From: Flammeovirgaceae bacterium
GTDB lineage: Bacteria; Bacteroidota; Bacteroidia; Cytophagales; Cyclobacteriaceae
DNA: 64,000 nucleotides
Assembly: GCA_024638265.1 (NCBI GenBank)
Contig: JAHEKQ010000004.1
Span: forward strand, 12,641-76,640
Reading direction: 5' to 3'
Under the pieces are notes generated by a model. The model did not search any database. It saw nothing but the letters and a program-made list of their open reading frames with translations, and was not told where the DNA came from. Each line of letters starts with the position of its first letter. Position 1 is the first letter of the stretch. The position numbers and the translations under genes are program-made. Below are positions 53,801 through 62,202 of the stretch, piece by piece.

Positions 53801-55968
53801 GCATATACTATATTTCTCTTCGGAAAAACTTCGATCTCATGAATGCTCCGGTTCTGAAATTCCAGTGACACCGCTTTTCTCAGTTTACCGGTGAAGGGAT
53901 CATAATATTCCAGTCCCTTTCCCGCTGCGACGATCAATGTGCTTCCATTATTATCAAATTCGATATCGTTGACCACACCACTAACGGAGTTGATCTCGGT
54001 TAGCATAAACCCTGTCTGAACTTCCCTAACCCTGATCTTATCTCCATCCGTATTGGCAAGGAGCTTTCCATCAGGGCTGAATACGGTTTTTCTCACTTCG
54101 GAAGTGTTGGAAGTTTGGATCAGCAGTTCCGGACTTGGACTGGTAATTTGCGCGAAAAGGGCAGGGTTGTATACTGTGGAGGTGACAAGGCCAGGACCGT
54201 TTCCAACGATCACCATACTGTCATATAAGGAAAGTTGATCAATCCAGGCAGAATCGAGATTAAGACTCTCGAGGAGATGCCCCTTATTCACATCCCATAA
54301 TTGCAGGTCGCCTTCCATCGAACAACTGGTTAAGAACCTGTTTTGTCTATCCAGACTCATGGCCGTTATGTAACTGTCATGACTGATTAAGACTTCATCA
54401 CTTATCTCACCGCTATTTTCAAGTCCGGCCTCAACGATCCTACCGATACTGCCAAGAAACGCTTTTTCACCTGAAATTTCGATGGAAGTTAAAGGCGTGT
54501 TGAAAATGGTGAAGTCAGACTTATGAGGGGTCCAGGTACCGCGGTTAAGCTCCCAACTGTACAAAGATCCAGTAGAGGTTCCAACTGCGAGCCAGTTGCC
54601 GTCAAAGTCTATTGAGGTAGGATACCCACCAGGCAGGCTAAACTTTTCCTGCAGCTTCGCGCTCCTGTAATCATAGACCTCAACCGAATTTCCATGCCGA
54701 CTTGCGGCAATAAGAAGACTTAGTTCTTCTGATATTGCGAGGAAAGAACGGTACTCTCCTTTATAATTTATTCTCTTGATAACCTGGCCTGATTCCACAT
54801 CCCAGATAAGAAACTCACCTTCACGTGTGCCATGCGCTACTATTTTCCCATCATGAGCAAGCCCATTCACCAATGATCCTCCAATTTCCCTGGGAATATT
54901 ATTGAGCTCCTCCGAGATTTCCTGGTGAAAATATTGATTTTCGGCCAACATCAGGAAATGCTTACCATTATCATCGAGATGTCCTCTTGAATGATAGGAA
55001 GACTTGGCAAAGACCCGGGATAGTAGCCTGCCTTCGGTATCCAATAATTCAATCCGCTTTCCGTAGTTTACTACAAATCCCTTTCCTGGAACGAATTGGT
55101 AGTCCACAACATTCTCTGGCAATTTGAACTTATACTCATTCCCCCGAGCATCGATCAAATCAACGGCGTTGTAGGATGAATAGAAAATCGAGCCATCATT
55201 AAAAGGTTTCATTACAGATCCCGCCAACTGGTAAACTCCAGTAGGGTAAACGTCCTTCAAATGTGTCCCTTCGATACTAAAAAACTGAAGCCAAACCCTG
55301 GAGCCTTGCGTTTTTCGACTGTCCTTTAGGGTTACTACCAAATTATTGGTCACTGTGAAATTTAGCAGCTCCTTTCCCGGTATTTCTGTGATCTTAGGAG
55401 CTCCGTTAAGTGAACGGCCCAGAATCTGACCTGAGGCCATTTCAAACAGAACATTACCATCCGGTGAGAATTTTATCCGGTCACCATACAGATACCCTGA
55501 ATTCTTACTGGCTGAAAAAAGACTGTTTTCAAGCAGACCGGACTTCACATTATAAATATGAATGTAAGAGCGGGACATAAAAGCCATCCGCTGTGTTGCT
55601 TCATTGAAGTCGGAAGCCAGACTGCCGGGGTTAGCGAAACTCAGGGTCCTGTGGTAATTGTCAGCATCCCAGATATGTATTGAATCGCTGAATTGGCCTA
55701 TGATCAAATTATTACCCTTGTCGTAATATACCTTTTCAGGAGATTGCGAACTGGAGCTCAAGCGCATAAGTTCCTTTCCGGTTAAAAGGTCGAACACTGA
55801 AATCTCAGGGGATGGATAAATGACGACCGCTAGTTTATCTCCATTCTTGTTTACATCAAAAGAACGGATATTCAATATTCCCTCAGGAACGTAATTGGCA
55901 ACGAGATCCTGGCTGAATGCCAGTACAGGCAAGACTATTAAGCTGAGGATAATGAAAAAGCGAAACAC
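50854..55968 (-). CDS. Exported WD40-repeat caspase-like protein
   Basis: 1704 residues. Signal peptide MFRFFIILSLIVLPVLAFSQ, then many WD40/beta-propeller blades (to about 1270; e.g. FSPDGKLLANTDGDKIRV, DRQNRFLTSCSMEGDLQLWD), an Ig-like linker (about 1340-1425) and a C14 caspase domain from about 1432. Catalytic dyad: His1514 (FYAGHG) and Cys1564 (IDACHSG). A calcium-loop-like sequence DLNNDGEIRVSE (1660-1671) lies near the C-terminus. WD40-caspase proteins are known in Bacteroidota, but this one is unusually long. It starts 71 bases after the 7TMR-DISM kinase stop. Acts in the periplasm or at the surface by prediction; substrate unknown. Confidence 0.9.
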   Translation of the reverse strand: MFRFFIILSLIVLPVLAFSQDLVANYVPEGILNIRSFDVNKNGDKLAVVIYPSPEISVFDLLTGKELMRLSSSSQSPEKVYYDKGNNLIIGQFSDSIHIWDADNYHRTLSFANPGSLASDFNEATQRMAFMSRSYIHIYNVKSGLLENSLFSASKNSGYLYGDRIKFSPDGNVLFEMASGQILGRSLNGAPKITEIPGKELLNFTVTNNLVVTLKDSRKTQGSRVWLQFFSIEGTHLKDVYPTGVYQLAGSVMKPFNDGSIFYSSYNAVDLIDARGNEYKFKLPENVVDYQFVPGKGFVVNYGKRIELLDTEGRLLSRVFAKSSYHSRGHLDDNGKHFLMLAENQYFHQEISEELNNIPREIGGSLVNGLAHDGKIVAHGTREGEFLIWDVESGQVIKRINYKGEYRSFLAISEELSLLIAASRHGNSVEVYDYRSAKLQEKFSLPGGYPTSIDFDGNWLAVGTSTGSLYSWELNRGTWTPHKSDFTIFNTPLTSIEISGEKAFLGSIGRIVEAGLENSGEISDEVLISHDSYITAMSLDRQNRFLTSCSMEGDLQLWDVNKGHLLESLNLDSAWIDQLSLYDSMVIVGNGPGLVTSTVYNPALFAQITSPSPELLIQTSNTSEVRKTVFSPDGKLLANTDGDKIRVREVQTGFMLTEINSVSGVVNDIEFDNNGSTLIVAAGKGLEYYDPFTGKLRKAVSLEFQNRSIHEIEVFPKRNIVYAINRHGWHFPVILHQNSGQSFGTFNLNPGEEIDKSIINLKVSPAEKYLATYGQSYIKIFQPDENFIFRQVKAIPRKNPEIHNEYWVDIMSFSPDERYLSYIEFGDPNTVVIYDLLEDTIISEEPGKLQLFTGKNSVLRMTSNTLLSTFDISKVESRILRSDNFHNSLIQSLAYDPNQNIAASSDIWGNLKLWDLEEGKTFSEIDRFTNDIYHSEISSNGKYIAFNNKQGIFLFDLTELRTIDLEGTNYPYFGAFSSDNRHYYFRKENEIWRYDLQDHIREKVLSGTIEKEDAGNIILSEDGSMFLMLDNNTDEYLVYTASGELKYTVPKAGIGEYLSFTVKNIDAERKTLIGVGISKESDTSLGMTLVEYNFESGKLKELSRKRYQSIEDMEGWDKLSLRYNTRLNEVNQQLLEYAYLEDYHLKIEDLSTSEIMADQWTNDIRSGAYSNDGQFLVLGFVDGKVKVLSKGQEIYNFIGMEGDISNFQINGRFLLILGSNDKINVFDTENEFRKIYTCSFMGEGEFVIANEEGYYYASRGAIGSIAFKKGAQVFPFEQFDLIYNRPDRAVKNLVDLNITDQSLAEAFERAYLKRLKKTGFNPEDISNTFHLPEVSWEISQLTPTTEGSKIVIPVSALDSLYTLNRLHLWINDVPVYGSGGRIIDSGKSYNTEIEIPLTPGQNKVQVSVTNEKGSESLKKTFRIESTHSFGKSDLYLVSIGASKYGNENFNLTYAAKDAKDLADFTISELSGDYNEIHSTILLNHEVTTDRIKSLKSDLLKSNPQDVVILFYAGHGLLDQNLDYYFATYGTDFTDPSKGSLPYEELEGLLDGIPARKKLLLIDACHSGEIDKEEVVQTTEEIDVGSLQFRGFKGFENKKGELGLKNSFELMQMLFADLRRGTGAMVISSAGGVEVALEGTIWKNGVFTYSLLEGLKTRNCDLNNDGEIRVSELREYVISKVEALTDGKQNPTSRKENLEFDFSVW

Positions 55969-56039
55969 GATCTGAAATTAAGGGGCTTACCCAAGGAAAG
56001 AAAACGCAATAGTTAATTAATTTCAGAAGAATGGTGTGG

Positions 56040-58148
56040 TTATAGGGGGTGCCTGATCTCCACGATAGTCCCCTTCCCATAGGTGCTCTTTAGATCAATG
56101 GACCCACCCAGGAAATCCATACACTTGGAGGAAACATAAAGGCCCAAGCCATTTCCATCAGACTTCTCATGGCCACGGAAAAACATTTCAAAGACTTTAT
56201 CCCGAACATCTCCTGAAATGCCGATTCCATTATCCTTGATGTAGATGATCAGCATATCATATTGAGACTCAGTCCAGATTTCCACCTTGGTAAATCCATT
56301 GTTGGTAAACATGAAGGCATTCTCCAGGACACTTCTGATTACCGTATAAAATACCTGTCGGTTCGTGTCTATCCTGAGGTCATCTTCAATGGCAATATCA
56401 TGATGGACTTCATGTTCATAGACATTTTCCAGGTCGTTGAGGGCATCCAGTATTATTGATTTCAGCCGGATACTCTTCTTGTTGTTTTCCGGCTGATTCA
56501 ACATCCCGACCGTAGCCAATTTTTGAGTGAGTTTATCAAGGTCTTCAACAGACTTGACGATTTTATCATTGAGTTCATAGATGGTTTCTACATCCTTCTC
56601 CATCGTGATCAAATTGTTGAGGCCCAGGATCGAAGTGAGCGGACGCCTGATATCATGGGCCGACCGGTACAGAAACAGGTCGAGTTCGTTTAGGGTTTCC
56701 TTTAGTTTGGCCGTTCGTTCCTTGACAGTTTCCTCAAGGTTTTTGTTCATTGATGAAACCAATTTGTTGGCTTTTCGCAGTTCTTCTGATTGCAGCCTTA
56801 CCTCATCATTGGTCTTCATAAGTAAGAGGTTTGCCTCGGTCAGTTCCCTGTTTTTCCTTTCAATCACTGCCGTTCTTTCATTCACCTCTTCATTTAAACG
56901 CTTATTCTGATCTGCAAGCAGGAGGTTCTTTTCTTCCATGGCCGTTCTCATTTCAGATTCAAGCATTTGGACCCGTTGAATAGCAACTATCGAAAAAATG
57001 ATCATCTGGATCAGGATACTGAGCATATTAGGAATATCACTCAGCACGTAGGTATTGCTTAAGACCGCAGTTGACATCAGTTCGTTCCAGATATTGAGTG
57101 AACCTGCGACCAGTATCAAAATAAAAAGAAGGAATGCTCCCGTGACTTTGCGATAAGTTGCCACACCGGTCACATAGAGAAAAGCAAGGACGGTAATTAT
57201 CCGTTTTTCAATGAATAATATTGGTTGGTTCTGCACTAAGAGGTATATCAGGGATAGCGCAAAAAGTCCTATGACTCCCCAGATTATGTAATTGAGATGA
57301 TCTTTGCCCTTTATATCCAGGATCAATTTAATAGCAAAGGCAGCAGAAATGCTCACCACATGGATTACTATCACGTCCAGGAATAGTTCAAAACCGTGAA
57401 TTGATTTCAGAAAATAGTTGGTATTGATCCCTTGCATCCCCGAAGCAAGGACTGCGTTCCCGAGAAAGTATAATCCCAATACGAGAAACGCCCGGTTCCT
57501 GTTGCTGGCATATACCAGGATACAAACTACCATCAGGAAGGCGGTGATTCCCAAAACAAAAAAAACGCTGAATTGATTTAGTAGAAATTTTGACCTGGCA
57601 TATTTTTCTGATTCAAACTCGATCTTTGTCAGGAATTCAAACTGACGGGAGAAATAGCGGTTTATTGGGGAGTTGTTTTTCAGCCGTAACATATATTCCC
57701 CTGTCTGGGCTTTGCGTAATATGATCGGAATGGAAATAAGGCGGTGTAGAGATAATGGCCTGTCTGCAACGGGTACATCAGTACCCGTCCTCACCGACTT
57801 CCAGCCCTCCTCGGTTTTGCTAAATAATTCTACTTCTTCCCACATATCCACCGTTAAGACAAAATCCTCGGTGTTGTAATTATTGGTGACCTCAAATTTC
57901 ACCCAGAACTGGCCTCCTTTGCGATAGTCAGCCTTGTCAAAGGTGGGTGAAAAGAATTGGGCTTGAAGTTGTTCAAATGCCAGCCCGCTGCTATCAAAGA
58001 AGTATTGGCTTTGCCCGGATATGTTGAGATTGTTGAAGTCTGATTGGGCAGAAGTCTGGTGTGAGATAAGGATTGCCAATATCAGGACTGCACGGTTTAA
58101 AAAACCCACAGGTATTGCCTTGAATGGTCCCCCTTCAATCCAATCCAT
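56040..58148 (-). CDS. 7TMR-DISM sensor histidine kinase
   Basis: 702 residues. Signal peptide (ILISHQTSAQ), 7TMR-DISMED2-type extracellular domain (about 40-185), seven membrane helices (about 190-400), coiled coil (about 405-485), HisKA with SAHDIRRPLTSILGL (His498) and a full ATPase domain (LENAFMF, DNGIGIS, GNGLGLYVS). The intact kinase nearest to two catalytic-domain-less relatives on the same strand. The ligand is unknown; DISMED2 domains are thought to bind carbohydrate-like ligands. Confidence 0.94.
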   Translation of the reverse strand: MDWIEGGPFKAIPVGFLNRAVLILAILISHQTSAQSDFNNLNISGQSQYFFDSSGLAFEQLQAQFFSPTFDKADYRKGGQFWVKFEVTNNYNTEDFVLTVDMWEEVELFSKTEEGWKSVRTGTDVPVADRPLSLHRLISIPIILRKAQTGEYMLRLKNNSPINRYFSRQFEFLTKIEFESEKYARSKFLLNQFSVFFVLGITAFLMVVCILVYASNRNRAFLVLGLYFLGNAVLASGMQGINTNYFLKSIHGFELFLDVIVIHVVSISAAFAIKLILDIKGKDHLNYIIWGVIGLFALSLIYLLVQNQPILFIEKRIITVLAFLYVTGVATYRKVTGAFLLFILILVAGSLNIWNELMSTAVLSNTYVLSDIPNMLSILIQMIIFSIVAIQRVQMLESEMRTAMEEKNLLLADQNKRLNEEVNERTAVIERKNRELTEANLLLMKTNDEVRLQSEELRKANKLVSSMNKNLEETVKERTAKLKETLNELDLFLYRSAHDIRRPLTSILGLNNLITMEKDVETIYELNDKIVKSVEDLDKLTQKLATVGMLNQPENNKKSIRLKSIILDALNDLENVYEHEVHHDIAIEDDLRIDTNRQVFYTVIRSVLENAFMFTNNGFTKVEIWTESQYDMLIIYIKDNGIGISGDVRDKVFEMFFRGHEKSDGNGLGLYVSSKCMDFLGGSIDLKSTYGKGTIVEIRHPL

Positions 58149-58296
58149 TCAGAAAGTAAAGGGGTTTTCAAAAAATGGGAAAGGGAATCGACAAATTTGT
58201 TTAACCGATGTATGATTTTTCTCAATCTTACACCGATACAACCGTGTTTGTTGTAAGTTGATAGCTATAAAATGTTTGTCATCTAATCGCTGTATA

Positions 58297-59130
58297 ATGG
58301 CCTATCCTATTCCCTGGCTAGATTGCCGATTTCCATTTGATGAAAAGGCCCGAAACACCTCGTTGATCCGGATGCTGGTATATAAACTGATAGATTATGA
58401 TAATCCACACATCCTTGACCTTGGGGCAGGGAACGGATCCAACTACAAATTCTGGAAAGATAAGCTCACGACGGGAACACATTGGACTTTCCTGGAAACC
58501 GATGCCGATTTATGTGAAGAGCTTGCAAAGTTAGGTGTGCATAATACCGTGGTAAATGGTACCGTGCAGAACCTTGAAAAACTGGTGGACCTTTCGACAG
58601 TAGATCTTGTTATGGCTAATGCCTTGTTCGACTTATTTCCCAAAAGTGATTTCAGGGCAACGAGCAAAATAATGAAGCTGTATGATCTGCCTTTTTACTT
58701 TACTTTGAATTACACCGGAATGAATTTCAATCCTGGACACCATGACGATGAACTGGTAATAGGGTTGTACCACCAACACATGCAGCGAGAGCAGCATTTT
58801 GGAAGGGCCATGGGGCATGAAGGACCAAAGGATATGGCCTCAACACTCGGTGAGATGAACATCCCTTTTCGAACGGGTGAAAGTATTTGGAATGTAGAGC
58901 CCGATGATAATCTAATGTTAAGTTACCTCCTGGGTTTTATGGATGAGGCGATCCATGAATTAGAGCTCACCACCGGAGAACTCAATAAGCTTGAAAATTG
59001 GCTTCAATTGCGAAGAGCGCAGATAGTGGAGGGTCAACTAAAGATTGTAGTCTTTCATGAGGATATTGTTGGGGGTTCACTAGTTCACTGGTTAAAAATT
59101 CACCGCAAGGGCGCAAAGGGCGCTAGGTAA
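58297..59130 (+). CDS. Class I SAM-dependent methyltransferase, tail formed by a repeat
   Basis: 277 residues from ATG 58297; an upstream in-frame start at 58258 is less likely. Rossmann motif ILDLGAGNGSN (about 40-50) and acidic residue after beta-2 (FLETDADLCEEL) identify a class I methyltransferase. Substrate unknown. The last nine residues (HRKGAKGAR) are encoded by the CACCGCAAGGGCGCAAAGGG repeat, so the natural end of the protein has been replaced or extended by that repeat. Divergent from the 7TMR-DISM kinase. Confidence 0.85.
   Translation: MAYPIPWLDCRFPFDEKARNTSLIRMLVYKLIDYDNPHILDLGAGNGSNYKFWKDKLTTGTHWTFLETDADLCEELAKLGVHNTVVNGTVQNLEKLVDLSTVDLVMANALFDLFPKSDFRATSKIMKLYDLPFYFTLNYTGMNFNPGHHDDELVIGLYHQHMQREQHFGRAMGHEGPKDMASTLGEMNIPFRTGESIWNVEPDDNLMLSYLLGFMDEAIHELELTTGELNKLENWLQLRRAQIVEGQLKIVVFHEDIVGGSLVHWLKIHRKGAKGAR
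59101..59127 (+). repeat. GCAAAGGGCGC-type environmental repeat inside a coding end
   Basis: CACCGCAAGGGCGCAAAGGG followed by CGCTAGG, the common dispersed repeat of many environmental bacteria, read in frame as the methyltransferase C-terminus. Confidence 0.75.
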
Positions 59131-59131
59131 T

Positions 59132-59236
59132 GTGAACATGTGAACAAGTAAACAAGTGACCTACTACGCGCAGCAATGTCTTCGTCTGTTAGTTGTTAGC
59201 TAAATTATCCTCTATCCTCTATTATCTATCCTCTAA
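59132..59236. repeat. Short-period arrays between methyltransferase and DHp gene
   Basis: First, an octamer array GTGAACAW about three to four times, starting directly after the methyltransferase stop. At the other end, read on the minus strand, AGAGGAT heptamers (three copies plus variants) begin two bases after the DHp gene stop, followed by AGCTAACAACTAACAG, which also occurs near 5820. Confidence 0.75.
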
Positions 59237-60109
59237 TTAGCTTAATATATCGCTGATCTTTCGTATAATCTGATCCGTGCGATTGGCACTGTCCAAAATT
59301 TTTTCCAGCTGCGGATCTTTGCGCGCCTCAGGGTAGTCATTCCGGATCAGGCGGGAAAGCCCGATGATACGGGTAAGGGGGGCTCTCAGATGATGGGCGT
59401 TCATGAATGCGTAGCGGGAGAGCTCCTGGTTCCTGTTTTCCACCTCCTCTGTCCTGGTAAGTACCATTTGCTCGAGGTTCTGATTGATCTGGAAAGTCTC
59501 ATCGTGAATTTGCTTCAGTTCTTCGCCCTGTTCTCTGAGACGTTCCTGCTTGGATTGAAGTTCAAGATTCTTCTTTTCTATTATTTCATTTGTCTTGGCA
59601 AAAACATACTTCATGTGGATTACAATTGCCCCAAGTAACAACATCGTCCCTGTAAGTATGTTCTTTTTATCGAGCTGCCCCTCAAAGGCAATCAATTCAA
59701 AGATCCTAAAATAAAAAAGGAGAATGATCAGTACTACCAGGAAGAAGTAAAGGATCAGTCTTGATTTGCCCCTGAACAGGATCATTGCAACCGCAAAGCC
59801 AATGAAAAACAGAAAAGGCGCCGGACTATTGATCCCCCCTCTTGTTATGAATGTTATTGTTGCACCTAGGGCGCTAACAAAAAACATGAAATAGAGAGTG
59901 AATTGATATGCACTTCTCCGGTAATGGATGAGAATTATTAATACAGTAAATATGACAGAAATCACCGGCGCAATAATAGATGGACTTCCCTCCTGGATGG
60001 AACTGTAGGCACGGACCAGTGACCAGAGTATTCCCCCAGCCATGAAGAACCTGAGAAGGTTAAATGACAGCCCGTCAGTTGCCTGAATACTCTGTTGGTA
60101 CTTCATCAT
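59237..60109 (-). CDS. Membrane histidine-kinase-like protein without catalytic domain
   Basis: 290 residues: about six membrane helices (20-165), a coiled coil (about 170-225) and a DHp helix pair with YAFMNAHHLRAPLTRIIGLSRLI, where His239 aligns with the phosphorylated His of SHELRTPL. The protein ends 51 residues after that His, so the ATPase domain is absent and no frame continues it: the stop is followed by a repeat. It overlaps the upstream paralogue by 35 bases. It could accept phosphate from another kinase or act as a scaffold (inference). Confidence 0.88.
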   Translation of the reverse strand: MMKYQQSIQATDGLSFNLLRFFMAGGILWSLVRAYSSIQEGSPSIIAPVISVIFTVLIILIHYRRSAYQFTLYFMFFVSALGATITFITRGGINSPAPFLFFIGFAVAMILFRGKSRLILYFFLVVLIILLFYFRIFELIAFEGQLDKKNILTGTMLLLGAIVIHMKYVFAKTNEIIEKKNLELQSKQERLREQGEELKQIHDETFQINQNLEQMVLTRTEEVENRNQELSRYAFMNAHHLRAPLTRIIGLSRLIRNDYPEARKDPQLEKILDSANRTDQIIRKISDILS

Positions 60110-61019
60110 TAGCGTTTAATTGATTATTGATATCTACATAGATATCCTCCAGTTCATCGGCAGATTCCCGCAAAAGCTTTTTCAAGTCAATACTTTCCTG
60201 AGACAATTCATACGACGGATGCCACTTCTTTACCTCCCTGGAGGTTTGGTATAGTGGTGATTTGACCTCTCTGGAATTAAGCTCCATATAGTCGGAAATA
60301 GCTGCGTTCTTCTTAAAAAGTTCCCTGGTCCTCTCCTCAACCCTTTGATTCAGGATATGGTTAGCATTATCCAATTTAGCCCTGGTCGTTTCCAGGAATT
60401 GGTTTTGCTTTGACAACTCCTCGTTAGAAGCTTTGAGTTTTTCGTTCAATACAGAAATTTCAAGTGCTCTTTTGTTATACGTATTTTTGAGATAATAGAG
60501 CAGTATGCTGACTGCTGAACTGGCTATCCAGAAGTTAATATCCCAGCGGAAGGGAGAGCTGACATTCTCACTTCCGGCACCTAAGAACGTGTACATCTCA
60601 GGATAAAACATGACTGAGAGTATCAGTAACAAGTAAATAGAAGGCACAATAAACATCCAGACTCCCCGGTATACGAGAATGAGCATTGTCAGACTTCCAA
60701 GAGCAGTGAAAGACGCAAAATCTTCCAAGGCACCGGTGATCAGGTAGTGCAGTGACATTACTGTGCAAAAAATAAGTCCGAAGATCACCCGGAGCCATTC
60801 CTTGGCCCAACCTTCGACTTCGAGAATAATTACACTGCCAAATACCAAACCAAAGATCAGGTTTCTGAACTGTAGGGTAGAATCAGTGGACCAGGTATGC
60901 CAGTCGGATATCAGCGCCAGGACAGACCTCAGCAACCCAAAAAAGCAAATAATGATTATAATATTCCCCTCAGGAGAGTTCTCATCGAAAAATCTGCGAA
61001 TGTTGCGAAAAAGGCCCAA
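60075..61019 (-). CDS. Membrane pseudo-histidine-kinase, phospho-His replaced by Arg
   Basis: 314 residues with the same layout as its downstream neighbour: six membrane helices (about 15-170), coiled coil (about 175-240) and a DHp-like helix YMELNSREVKSPLYQTSREV. Aligned to SHELRTPL, the phospho-His position is Arg250, while the following E, hydrophobic, basic, small and Pro-Leu positions are kept. No ATPase domain; a unique acidic C-terminus follows. Probably forms a complex with the neighbouring DHp protein. First gene of the pair. Confidence 0.85.
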   Translation of the reverse strand: MGLFRNIRRFFDENSPEGNIIIIICFFGLLRSVLALISDWHTWSTDSTLQFRNLIFGLVFGSVIILEVEGWAKEWLRVIFGLIFCTVMSLHYLITGALEDFASFTALGSLTMLILVYRGVWMFIVPSIYLLLILSVMFYPEMYTFLGAGSENVSSPFRWDINFWIASSAVSILLYYLKNTYNKRALEISVLNEKLKASNEELSKQNQFLETTRAKLDNANHILNQRVEERTRELFKKNAAISDYMELNSREVKSPLYQTSREVKKWHPSYELSQESIDLKKLLRESADELEDIYVDINNQLNANDEVPTEYSGN

Positions 61020-61113
61020 TCCTTAACCGTTTAGACTTAGGTAATCCTGCAATCTAAGAAATGTGATCATATTAGGCCTTGAGACGTAATAAAATGGTCA
61101 TTTCTCCATAGTT

Positions 61114-62202
61114 TTGAATATGATTCGAGCTATCCCAATGCTTTTGGGCCTGACTATAATATTTGGGTCCTGTCGTGGAGTATCTGATCAACAGGAAAAA
61201 TCACTTCCTAAATTGATATTAGTAACCCTTGATGGTTATCGCTGGCAGGAACTATTTCATGGGGTTGATTCAGTACTGATAAACAGTGAATTCAATTCTG
61301 AAAAAGATCAGCTGACCAGTAATTTCTGGACTAATGACCCTGCTGAGCGCACCAGGAAGCTGAATCCATTTTTTTACGAAATCGTGCAGGAACAAGGAGT
61401 ACTTATCGGGAACCGCAATGAGAATAGTCTCATGGACTGCCGTAATAAGCTCTGGTTTAGTTATCCGGGCTATAACGAGATTCTCACAGGCCGGGCAGAT
61501 GATGAACGCATTCAGTCGAACGACAAAGAACCTAATCCGAATATTACATTTCTTGAAACCCTGAATCAATCGGAAGATTACCGCGGGAAGGTAGCCGCCT
61601 TCTGTTCATGGGATGTATTCCCGTTCATTATCAATGAGGAAAGGAGTAGTGTCTATGTAAGTGCAGGATTCGATAGTGCCGGCTTCCAGGATATCACCCG
61701 GAATGAGGGACTTCTCAACCGGATTCAATCACAGACTTCCGGTCCCTGGGGTACCGTCCGACTCGATGTATTCACCCATAATTTCGCCCTCGAATATATG
61801 AAGCAAAGAAAGCCTGCGGTAGTATATATTGCTTACGGGGAGACCGATGATTTTGCCCATGACGGCGATTATGACCACTACATACGCTCGGCAAAACTTA
61901 CGAACACCTTCTTAACGGAAATCTGGGAAATGGTTCAGACCGATGAGTACTATCGCGATCAGACCACTATGATTATTACTACGGACCACGGCAGGGGGAC
62001 AGTACCCATTGAAACATGGCGTGGCCACGGTGGCTCCGTGGAAGGTGCCGGGGAGATATTCCTTGCAGCGATCGGTCCGGGGATTAAATCCAGCGGGTTG
62101 ATTGAAGGCCAATTTTACCAGGACCAGGTGGCAGCCACTTCCATGAAACTGTTGGGGTATGATTGGGAAAATGGTGATCCCATTTTGGAAATCCTGCGCT
62201 AA
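61114..62202 (+). CDS. Alkaline-phosphatase-superfamily lipoprotein
   Basis: 362 residues, lipobox FGSC (Cys20). Metal ligands and nucleophile of the AP/NPP superfamily are recognisable: Asp40 (LVTLDGYRW), Ser116 in FSYPGYNEILTGR as nucleophile, GETDDFAHDGDYDHY, TTDHGRG and WRGHGG. Likely a periplasmic phosphatase or phosphodiesterase; substrate unknown. Divergent from the pseudo-kinase and convergent, overlapping by four bases, with the propeller lipoprotein. Confidence 0.88.
   Translation: MNMIRAIPMLLGLTIIFGSCRGVSDQQEKSLPKLILVTLDGYRWQELFHGVDSVLINSEFNSEKDQLTSNFWTNDPAERTRKLNPFFYEIVQEQGVLIGNRNENSLMDCRNKLWFSYPGYNEILTGRADDERIQSNDKEPNPNITFLETLNQSEDYRGKVAAFCSWDVFPFIINEERSSVYVSAGFDSAGFQDITRNEGLLNRIQSQTSGPWGTVRLDVFTHNFALEYMKQRKPAVVYIAYGETDDFAHDGDYDHYIRSAKLTNTFLTEIWEMVQTDEYYRDQTTMIITTDHGRGTVPIETWRGHGGSVEGAGEIFLAAIGPGIKSSGLIEGQFYQDQVAATSMKLLGYDWENGDPILEILR

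Noticed and set aside
50854-55968. Caspase gene considered as an anti-phage defence effector
   Set aside because: The protein has a clear signal peptide and WD40 blades, and no nucleotide cyclase, gasdermin or Cas partner lies nearby.
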